From NCBI GenBank assembly GCA_030765045.1, contig CM060962.1, forward strand, positions 149,477,525 through 149,541,524: a stretch of 64,000 bases of DNA, given 5' to 3'. The notes beneath the pieces were generated by a model. It ran no database searches. It saw only the letters and a list, made by a program, of their open reading frames with translations, and was not told the origin of the DNA. Made by a program: the position numbers and the translations under genes. This stretch comes from Tenodera sinensis. Taxonomy: Eukaryota; Arthropoda; Insecta; Mantodea; Mantidae. How positions within the stretch are numbered: position 1 is the stretch's first letter; every line of letters begins with the position of its first letter. Shown in pieces: positions 55,963 through 64,000 of the stretch.

Positions 55963-57190
55963 TGTTATACAAATGTGATATTACTGTAACTTATAATATT
56001 TTATTTTATACACAATACAGTAATAAAAATCTTTAATTTAAAGAAGTTAATTACACCATAAACAAAATTAATGACTAATAAATTAAATATGGGTACTGTA
56101 TTTATATTTAGGGCTCTGATATATAATTACTGCCATAATAATTTCTTCTCTTGGTTTATGAAGAAGTTTTCCTACTAGTTTCTGATAAGTAACCCATCTT
56201 ATATTCAATTCATGATAAACAATTTGTCTTACTGCTTGTTCACAGCATGTCACAAATTGATCTGTATCGAGTCCATGCATTATTCAGTTCTATAATAATT
56301 TTGCATGCTAATTTTTTTGTCGCAGCTCAAGATATATTAATTGTCAAACTTTATTTCTGTTATTATTAAAATTAGTTGGCTATTGTTAATCTTCTTTATG
56401 CAAAGATTACTATTATATTCCAAGTAGGAACTACTATTTCATCCTTGTAAAAGTAAATAAATCCTAGCTACTTCTCAATGGTCTGTAAGATTTCTCTACT
56501 CTACGCAGTTTAAGCAAAGGAATTTTATCTGTATCATGCACAGCTAGATTATTCACACAATAACTTTACTACATTTACTCACAGTATATATTATTGCTGC
56601 TGTACTGCTACTTGAAATATAATGATACTATTCTCTTCTTCTTCTTTGTCTTGGTCTTCTAAGCTGGTACTCTTTAGGGAGTTAGGGGTGAGTTTAGGAA
56701 ATTCTACCATTTGTATGCTATCAGTATCAAATTTTAACCATGTTAATATAGTGTTTAGATATGCAGCTGTACAAAATTTGAAGTATGTAAGTCAAATAGT
56801 ATTTTAATTAAAAGCTTTTTAATTAATTATAAAGATACTCTGATTAAAAATGCTCCTTACGTAACAATTTTTATATGTTTGGCATGAAACTTGGTGATCT
56901 AACGCTTCATGCACCTGAAAGTCATAATTGCTCTGGATTTTGATTTTACACTAGTAATTTAGCATCTGGAAATTTTTAAATATGTCTATTTACAGATTTC
57001 ACATTTTTTTAACTTTCCATCAGCATTTGACTGTGAATATGTTCAGCATTAGTTGGCTGATATCAAAACCCAGAGCAATTTTGGAGCCCTGTACAAATAA
57101 GAACACATCCTGAAATTTTCAAAAGAATCCCTTAAGAACTCTGTTGCAAGGAGTTTTTCAGTTGCGTGAAAATGCTGAGAAAACAGAAAG
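55963..57190. other. No gene recognised
   Basis: AT-rich. Frames at 56083-56280 (minus) and 56622-56807 (plus) have no known domain. Confidence 0.5.
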
Positions 57191-57212
57191 TGAGAAAAAC
57201 AGCATTAAACTT

Positions 57213-57640
57213 TTAAAACGTTCTAAACTCATCAGAGGTGTGTTGCAGCATAGGTTTCACTTTCTGACCTCTTATCCTCTCCTGTGCTGACAATTTCTGC
57301 AATTTATGGGTTGCTCTTATGTGTATTTGTTTCCTGGCACTGCATTTTCTACTCTGAAGACATTGTCTAGCATTGCACTTCTGACAAATGCATATTGCTC
57401 CAACTGAAATGTTTTCATTCCTAAGATTATTCAACACTTGAATTGACTTCACACACCCCGTATTAAACCCCATTACCGTTTTCAGTACTGCAAGTTCAAG
57501 GTTATTCCTAGACACACACTTATTTTGAACAAATAGCTCCATGCAACATTGTGAAGAGATTCATTCGAGTTCTGTGTCGTACCCTTGGCATAGAGTTCTA
57601 GCAGCTGATCAGAACCAAGTTGCTAATCCGGAGGTTGAAT
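57213..57640 (-). pseudogene. Unassigned DNA-transposon protein fragment
   Basis: Reading from about 57640: LYAKGTTQNSNESLHNVAWS, then after a frameshift LELAVLKTVMGFNTGCVKSI and a basic C-terminus with CSARKQIHIRATHKLQKLSA. The 'TQNxNESLH..xW' phrase is shared by uncharacterised insect transposon proteins. Superfamily not assigned. It may be the missing C-terminus of the TDTC-type family at 38974-39820. Confidence 0.4.
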
Positions 57641-57944
57641 TTTAGTTACCACTTCCAGAGACAACTTGCAGGATATTTTTTTGTGATTTTGTGGATGCAG
57701 ATTGAGGATAATTTACATGATTGAATTTTGATCCGTTGATATGCAGTCTTGGTAGGTGCGTACGCCTAACCACCAGCCATTAAATCACTATGCAACACTA
57801 TTTAAAAATGGCCACCAGACCTTTAAAAATGGCGCTGGCTAAAAGTCATTGCACTCTTTAATAGAGAAAACATTGAACAATTTTTTCAACATAAAAATCT
57901 AAAAATCAACTTTTTTTACCAAATGGGCCAAATCTCACCCCTAA

Positions 57945-59345
57945 GTCCCCTTAGCAGCAATTTTAAAAGCATTGAGACTGTTAACTTTTTCCTTAAGATC
58001 GTTAGGAAGAGCATGAAATATTTTTATGGTTTCATAATATACGACTTTCTGGAAGCAAGAAAGTTTTACACTGGGATGATGGATTTTGCTCTTTTGTCTA
58101 GTGTTTATCTCATGAATTTCATTGTTTGTTATAGTAAAATTGTGGACCGACTGCATTTTATGATCGAGAACATATACATGCATAGTAAGGTTAATATTTT
58201 CAGCCTTCTAAAAAGATCTTTACATGAACGTCTGCTATGGGTGTTGGAAACATGACTTATATTCAAAACTACTTTTGTAAATATTTAAGAAAATTTTAAT
58301 CTTTGCTATTCCTTATTGTAAGAGTATAAACTTAACATATCTTGTATTCTGGATCTTTATGGTCACCTGAAATGTCAGGCAGATGTCACAATTTTTTTTT
58401 GTTTGCGAAATATATATAAATAAAATGTTCTTTTGTATGAGGAATATTTGTTTGCTCTCTACTGAATTGCCGCAAAATATAATTCCATATTCAATTCTAG
58501 AATTCAAATATGCCAAGTAAACCAATCTGAGTGTGTCTATAGAACTCACATTTGCCAGTGCTCAGATAGCATAACAGGCAGAACTGAGTTCGGTTGAGAT
58601 ATACTTAATGGAGCTTTCCAGTCTAAATATCTGTCTACTTGAAGACCCAGAAATTTGATGGTCTAATGTTTTAATAACATGTTGTTTATCCCAATTTTGA
58701 TGGGTGTGTGTGATATTTGACGAGTTATAAATTTAATAACTTTGTTTTATCTAGGTTTACAGACAATTTATTTGCTTTAAACCAGTAAGACATGCTGTGC
58801 AAAACATAATTAAATTTAATTACACATTCATTTAAGTTTTTACTAGTGTCCAGAGCACTAGTATCATTGGCGAACAGAACAGTACAGTACTTCCTATATC
58901 CTTTATATAAAGTGATAGGTCATTTATATCGATCAGAAATAATAGAGGCCCTAGTACTAAACCTTGGGATACTCCATGTGTTACTGTTTTCCAATTTGAT
59001 GTTTGTTTTTCATAACCAATGTCACTGTTTACTTCAACACTCTGTTTTATTTCATTTAGGTATGATACGAACCAACTTAAATTTTCATTTGTAAGTCCAT
59101 TAAATTCCAGTTTTGCTATAAGAATGTCATGATTTGCACAACCAAATGCCTTTGCTAGGTCACAGAAACTAGCACCTACATGCATTTTATTGTTTAGGGC
59201 AGTTAACACTTCATATGTAAGTTTAAAAGTTGCATTATTTGTTGAAATTCCTTTTGTGAACCCAAACTGTTCCTTCACAAGTATTTTGTTATATTCAAGG
59301 TATTTATACAGTCTATTGAACATTACTTTATCAAGGGCTTTTGAA
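57945..59345 (-). pseudogene. LINE-A-type RT, decayed
   Basis: From 59345: ALDKVMFNRLYKYLEYNKIL, QFGFTKGISTNNATFKLTYE, VGASFCDLAKAFGCANHDIL (palm Asp kept), HGVSQGLVLGPLLFLIDIND, then a frame-shifted FADD region. Then FLGLQVDRYLDWKAPLSISQ (degenerate), LVYLAYLNSRIEYGIIFCGN and the C-terminus IHEINTRQKSKIHHPSVKLS, IFHALPNDLKEKVN. Truncated 5' at RT fingers, where it abuts repeat U. Confidence 0.8.
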
Positions 59346-59399
59346 AAAATCTGATGTGTTGCACTCACATGACTTTCTCTACTCTTGTACTAACCATTC
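59346..59399 (+). repeat. Repeat U, copy split by LINE-B (left part)
   Basis: AAAAATCTGATGTGTTGCAC then CTCACATGACTTTCTCTACT matches 31910-31960. The rest of U is at 61310-61545. Confidence 0.75.
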
Positions 59400-59413
59400 T
59401 GTTTGTTTGTTAG

Positions 59414-60697
59414 CTAATGCTGGATTTCTGACAATGAAGTCATTAATCCTCTTGCTCTCCAATATTTTTCACTGATGGATGGGGTGCTAGAAATGGCCGG
59501 GCATATTTGAAGGCGGTCTCGGTCCATTTTCTCTTGCAGATCACATAGAGGACAGAGTGGTGAGGAATATATCCCAATTCTGTTTAAATGTTTTGCCAGA
59601 CAATCATGTCCTGTAATCAACCTGAAGGTTGCAACTGCTGTTTTTTGAGGATACTAAGGAATTACTGTTTGAATGTTTGGTAGTTGCCATCTTTTATTCT
59701 TTGATTTTTCATAGTAATATTTTGCAATCATTTTTTTGAATTCAGAGTTGACTAATCTTTAAGCTGCATAAAATGGTAGATTAACTATAGATTTTTGTAC
59801 ACTGCTGGTACTCTTTTTTGCAAGAAAATCAGCTTTCTCATTACCACTCAGTCCACAGTGAGCTGGTATCCATTGGAAGACTAGGTGTCTTTGAAGTGCT
59901 GTTAGATGGCTAAGCATTTTCCAACATTCTATAATTGTTTGGTTTTTTGGTGACAACTTGGAAGTAATTGCTATAATTGGTGCCCAGGAATCTGAGAGAA
60001 TAACTGCTTGATGAAAATGTGAAATTCTGGCCATTCGAATTGCTTCAATTTCTCCATCAAAGTTAGTAGTTCCATAACTTAAAGATTTGTAATAAGAAAA
60101 GAGGTGACATGTGACTCCAGCCCCTGCTCCATCTTGGTTTGATATCAATGATCCATTAGTATAAATATGGAGCCATTCGTGTTCTGGAAATCTAGTATGG
60201 ATTGTCTCTAATGCCAATAATTTTAGAACACTAGTTGGAGTATCACTTTTCTTAACTTCTTCTGTCAGGTGTAAATAACATGTGATGTCTACTCTTTGTG
60301 TCAGATTGACTTTAGATATGAAGTTTTCCTTTGAATTAGGAAGGTATATATTCTTCTTGATGTCTTGAGTTTTGGAAAGAAAGCTCTCCTGAGTCTTTAG
60401 TGTATGTGTAAAATTTCTCTTGTTCCATGTATTGAAGGGGAGTCTGATCAACTTTTCGTGTTGAGTAACAGCTACTTTTGCTTTTTCTTTTTCATTTTCA
60501 ATGGGGTTAGTATTTCCATAGCTGGTATTGGTGTGGTTTTGATAGCACCTGTAATTAGTCTCAGACTTTGGTTTTGAAAGATTTGAATTTTTTTTTGTAT
60601 TTGCTGTTATAAGAACTTCACTGCAGCAAGTAAATAATGGCTTTATATATACATTGTATGTCGTGTTAAGAGTTGCTCTGGAACATCCCCACTTCAT
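59414..60697 (-). pseudogene. LINE-B RNase H and C-terminus
   Basis: One open frame of 312 codons from 60697, through LALETIHTRFPEHEWLHIYT and NGSLISNQDGAG (the first catalytic Asp is changed to N), NFDGEIEAIRM, VILSDSWAPI and FQWIPAHCGLSGNEKADFLA, broken near 59759 by a stop. The C-terminus GHDCLAKHLNRIGIYSSPLC to LMTSLSEIQH follows. The changed first Asp suggests dead RNase H. Confidence 0.85.
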
Positions 60698-60699
60698 TC

Positions 60700-61300
60700 C
60701 TGTTAAGACGTTTTAACAGTGAAAGGCACCTTTCTGCTCTTTGTATTACATTTTCTATTTGTTTGGTCCATGTAAGTTTGGTATCAAATGTAACTCCTAA
60801 ATACTTTTCTTCTTTTGTTTCTGGTCATTGTTGACTCTCAAAATTTAATTTTATTTTTATTGTTTTTTGTCTTAGTGAAAAGATTTGGTAGTTCGATTTT
60901 GTTGTATTAATAGTCATTAAATTTTCTTTGGTCCACTTTTGTAGGTTGGTTAAGGATTGTTGCATGGTTCTTTCTAGTTCTGTACTTCTTATTTTTTGGT
61001 TTTGAAGTCCACATTACTAAGCCATCGGCAAATAGTGCACACTTCACACTTGATTGTTGTATTTGTTGTGGCAGATCGTTAATAAATATATTAAAAAGTG
61101 TAGTGTTGAGCACTGTGCCTTGTGGTAAGCCATGGTGTACTTGTTTGTATTTAGATATGTTTCTTCCATATCTGGTAGCAATAAAGTGTTGTGTTAGGAA
61201 ATGACATAGCCATGAAAACATTGGACCTCGTATCCCTATTTTTTTTACTTTCTTTAGTAGTTTTGTTCTGCATATAGAATCATACCATTCCTACAATTCT
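60700..61300 (-). pseudogene. LINE-B RT, C-terminal part
   Basis: ATRYGRNISKYKQVHHGLPQ, then GTVLNTTLFNIFINDLPQQI and CALFADGLVMW, where the second Asp of FADD is G. A degenerate thumb with frameshifts follows to 60700. Confidence 0.82.
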
Positions 61301-61309
61301 TAGAATCAC

Positions 61310-61545
61310 CATTCTTAAAAACTCTTATTCCTATATCTTCATGTTAGTTGAGATAAACATATGTAAAAATTAGCTTATTGCGCATTTCCTTGTAGGTGCA
61401 AGGAGAATATGGGAATACAGTTTTTCTTTGAGTGATAGATCTTTTAAAGCTTTGAAATTCTGCTCTCTTTGCATGGTTAACATATAAAAAGATGACTAAC
61501 GATGTTCCATTTGACAGAAGTATAAGTTCTCCAAAACTCACACAA
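61310..61545 (-). repeat. Repeat U, copy split by LINE-B (right part)
   Basis: Aligns with 32315-32560: CTTATTCCTATATCTTCATG, AGGTGCAAGGAGAATATG, TCTTTTAAAGCTTTGAAATT, GATGTTCCA. The minus frame includes FQSFKRS, homologous to the frame in the other U copies. Confidence 0.7.
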
Positions 61546-61579
61546 CTAACAAGGAATACCGCCAAAATGGTTCACTCTA

Positions 61580-61617
<38 letters not shown>
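61580..61617 (+). repeat. Poly(A) run of ~37
   Basis: Pure A tract; possibly the tail of an unrecognised retroposon. Confidence 0.9.
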
Positions 61618-61621
<4 letters not shown>

Positions 61622-61849
61622 TTAGACATAAATTGTGTGTTTTAGTAAGATCTACATTTCTTGTATAGTAAGATTTTGTCTATCTCTTACGATTTACCAG
61701 TTATGCAAAAGTCATCCAAAGTAAATAGGACTACATGAGCTATAGCCAGAAAATTCAAGATATACATTTCATTTGCCACAAAAATATCTTAAACATATGG
61801 CATTTAAATCAAAATCGTTAGCCATTTTCAAGAAAATCAAAACTTTCCA

Positions 61850-62130
61850 TGTAAAGGGTAGTTCAGGGTGGATAATTTTCTTCAAAATCTTCATGTCGCA
61901 TCCTTAAAAGACATTAAACTTAGATACCAACTTTGGTTTTTAACTGACATTTCGTTTGTGAGTTATGCTGCCCACACACGCGCGCACACACACGCACACA
62001 AACAACCTTTTTCTAAAAATGCTGTTTTTGGATTCAGGAGGCCTCTGAACATATATTTCCGGTGAAATCTTGACGTTGAATTTTTGGGTGGAATGCAATA
62101 CTTCCTCTGCTTTACTATATGTAGTAGAGA
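61850..62130 (+). repeat. Repeat W, copy 3
   Basis: Matches 17335-17610; includes a CACACACGCG dinucleotide tract near 61972-62003 and GGAATGCAATACTTCCTCTG. It truncates LINE-A copy 4 at its 3' side. Confidence 0.6.
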
Positions 62131-62615
62131 AAATAAAAACTGGTAAGAGCGAAATTAGTCTATAGTTTGAAGCGTTGTTACGTTCAGCTTTTTTTATAAT
62201 GGGGTTTACAATTGAGAATTTCATCCTGTAAGGGAAAATTCCAGTCTTTAGTGATTCATTGCACAGATAACTCAGAGGGGTGATAATTTGGTATGAGCAT
62301 GACTAAGATTTCTGTTGTTATTTCTCATAACCAGAGGAATTCTTTGTTTTAAAGGAGTTCATGATTTTATTTATTTCTGCAGATGTCGTCAGGTTAGCTT
62401 TAAATTCAGGCAATGCTACTGTGAAATTTGATCTTAGAAATTCTATTGTTGCTTCTTTATTTCCATATTTAGATTGTTAGTTACATCCAAAAAGAATTTG
62501 TTAAAAATTTCCGAAACTTCTTGGGTTTATTATGATCTGAAGCTTTCCTGGCAACAAACATATTCAAGATGTTCTCTGGCTTTGAGCCAGGTGTAGTGAT
62601 GAAGAGTCATCGACA

Positions 62616-62647
62616 TTTCGGGAGTGTACATCTCTCCCATCATCAGG
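62616..62647 (-). ncRNA. Hammerhead-like motif, best match to the consensus
   Basis: Minus strand: CCTGATGATGGGAG, loop AGATGTACA, CTCCCGAAATGTCG. It has the full CTGATGA core, a stem GGGAG/CTCCC and GAAA. One extra T sits between core and stem. A downstream GATGA/TCATC hairpin could provide stem III. Confidence 0.5.
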
Positions 62648-62668
62648 ATGATGAATTACAAGCAAGAG

Positions 62669-62702
62669 TGGATGATGGGAGAGATGTACACTCCTGAAAC
62701 GT
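62669..62702 (+). ncRNA. Hammerhead-like motif, mirror arm
   Basis: GTGGATGATGGGAG, loop AGATGTACA, CTCCTGAAACGTCG. Same stem with one G-U; the core starts TGGATGA rather than CTGATGA. Confidence 0.4.
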
Positions 62703-64000
62703 CGATGGCTCTTCTTCACTACACCTGGCTCGAAGCCCAAGAACATCTTGAATACATTCATTGGGTTTGTTGATTTCTTGATTGTCCACATTTAGGGTTA
62801 TTAATTCATTTTGTAATGAGTAATTACCTGCTTCTCTTTTTATTATATTCCAAGTAGTTCTTATTTTATTGTCAGAATGTTGGATTAATTTATTTTAATG
62901 CAATGCTCTTGCTACTTTTATTACCTTTTTTAGAATTTTGCAATGCTTTTTGAAAAACTCTTTTTATTCTAAGTTGTTACTAATTCTTACTTGCTGATAT
63001 AATTCTCTTTTATACCTGCATGAAGTCCTTATATCTAAAGTGATCCAGGCATTATCTCTTTTGAAGTTAAATATTTTGTTAATCTTAACTGGGAAGCAAG
63101 ATTCAAACTAGGTTTTGAAACATTGGAGAAAGCTATTGTATTTATCATTGGTCCCATTCATTTGGTAAGTTAGATTTCATGATTCAAGTTTTAAGCTTTT
63201 TGCTAAATTTGCTCAGAGCATTTTCATTTCTTTCCCTATATTTTCTATAATTATATTTAGGTTTGAGATTTAAATTTATCTTTTTAACGCATAGAACTTG
63301 AGTATCATGATCTAATAGACCATTCATTACTGATGAGACAGTGCCAGACTTAATTCCATCTGAATTTACAAATATATTATCTATAGCAGTGGAAGAATTC
63401 TTTTGGATTCTTGTTGGAAAGTTTACTTACTGTATGTGTCGTGGTGTGTTGCAAATAGAGAGCTGAGTTGTTCCCTTTGAAGACTAGATTTCTAGTAATC
63501 AACATTTATATCACCACATATGACTAATTCTCTTTTTGTTTTAAGTAAAAAGTTTAGGACATGTTCAAGTTACTTTCTGAAACCTTCAAAATTGCCTAAG
63601 GGAGATTGATAGAGAGCTACTATGATTACATTAACTTCATTTAACTGAACTGCACAGAGTTCTAGATTTTGTTCATTACTAAATTAGGATAAATCTGAAA
63701 CTTTATATGTCAAATCATTCCTAACAAATATACAAATTCCACCTTTGTGTATGCTTTTTCTCGAAAATTCTGTTCCTAAAGAGTACCCATGCAGTGAAAT
63801 TGGGTGAAATTCTTGTTGTGTTAAGTGATGTTCAGAAATGCATAAAATGTGTGGTTGTAGTTTTTGAGAATTGAGACTAATAACAAGTTCGTCCACTGTG
63901 TTTCTTAAGTCGTAATGTTTTGATGAAATACTGACACAGTTTTTATTACTATTGTTATTGTCATTATTAACATTATCATTATTATTTATAGTGTAAGGAG

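Larger units (their letters stand above)
59400..61309 (-). mobile_element. LINE-B copy with RT and RNase H, inserted in U
   Basis: ACCATTCT at 59392-59399 and again at 61310-61317 (CACCATTCT) are probable target duplications. The tail is at 59400 (GTTTGTTTGTTA, i.e. TAACAAAC on the element strand). 5'-truncated within RT. It shows the correct LINE-B order RT then RNase H, and so serves as reference for the rearranged copy at 40548-46095. Confidence 0.88.
62529..62760. mobile_element. Small foldback element with two hammerhead-like motifs
   Basis: Target duplication TTGGGTTT at 62521-62528 and 62761-62768. Arms 62561-62644 and 62671-62754 (84 bp) are inverted copies around a 26-bp spacer. Each arm holds a GATGATGGGAG-loop-CTCC(C/T)-GAAA motif in opposite orientation. 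No coding capacity. Possibly a minimal non-autonomous Penelope-type retroelement made of two inverted terminal regions. Confidence 0.75.
62131..64000 (-). pseudogene. LINE-A-type LINE copy 4 (EN, linker, start of RT)
   Basis: Continues past the window edge. From 63896: MDELVISLNSQKLQPHILCI with SEHHLTQQEFHPI (catalytic Glu), GGICIFVRNDLTYKV, the rest of the endonuclease, a degenerate linker near 62870-63300, and at 62224 MKFSIVNPIIKKAERNNASN with YRLISLLPVF, the first RT block. Stops abound. The linker is interrupted by a 232-bp foldback element. Confidence 0.75.

Noticed and set aside
55598..55989. Polyleucine/polyproline and polyalanine/polyglycine frames
   Set aside because: Translation of the trinucleotide ladder; the composition follows the repeat blocks exactly.

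Overview
This is a eukaryotic, animal-type window: AT-rich, long non-coding stretches, one spliced host gene, and most of the rest built from decayed and nested transposable elements. Mariner, hAT, piggyBac, pogo-type and IS630-type DNA transposons, three LINE families (one with RNase H, one R1/LOA-like), Penelope-like relics and five tRNA-derived SINE families together suggest an arthropod, most likely an insect. The SINE tails remind me of polyneopteran (cockroach/termite) repeats, but that is only an impression. Nothing bacterial, no CRISPR array and no credible free-standing tRNA or rRNA gene was seen.

Host gene: two consecutive minus-strand exons (23236-23471 and 18986-19186) encode the end of the kinase domain and the first half of the PX domain of a class II phosphatidylinositol 3-kinase (PI3K-C2). 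They have consensus splice sites and matching phase. The 4-kb intron between them is quiet. The flanking exons were not found.

Layout: 1-18.4 kb holds transposase and Penelope-like relics, a 1.74-kb element with inverted ends around a ~600-bp (ATT)n tract, a mariner interrupted by a hAT, a second mariner, and SINEs. 18.4-25 kb is the PI3K-C2 region. 25.15-32.89 kb is a large inverted duplication (arms ~1.9 kb, spacer ~0.8 kb) whose left arm later received a LINE that itself received a SINE. 32.9-40.1 kb has a Penelope-like relic split by a 1.84-kb TIR transposon, an inverted second copy of that transposon, an LTR-retrotransposon pol fragment and a DNA-transposon relic. 40.5-51.7 kb holds rearranged RNase H LINEs, a piggyBac N-terminus, and an R1/LOA-like LINE broken by a MITE and a pogo-like element. 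52-64 kb holds further LINE copies, one split by a 0.95-kb inverted SINE composite, plus a striking trinucleotide repeat ladder.

Two patterns stand out. First, the commonest SINE family (called S1 here) begins, at all five independent insertions, with the same point of its own reverse complement, as if every copy was made with an inverted 5' arm primed at one fixed internal site. Second, a GATGAT-stem-loop-GAAA motif resembling a hammerhead ribozyme core recurs at four independent loci, twice inside inverted-repeat elements and once just downstream of a GIY-YIG endonuclease relic, where Penelope-like elements are known to carry hammerheads. Family labels S1-S5, LINE-A/B/C, N, U, W, Q and R are local names used only in this annotation.
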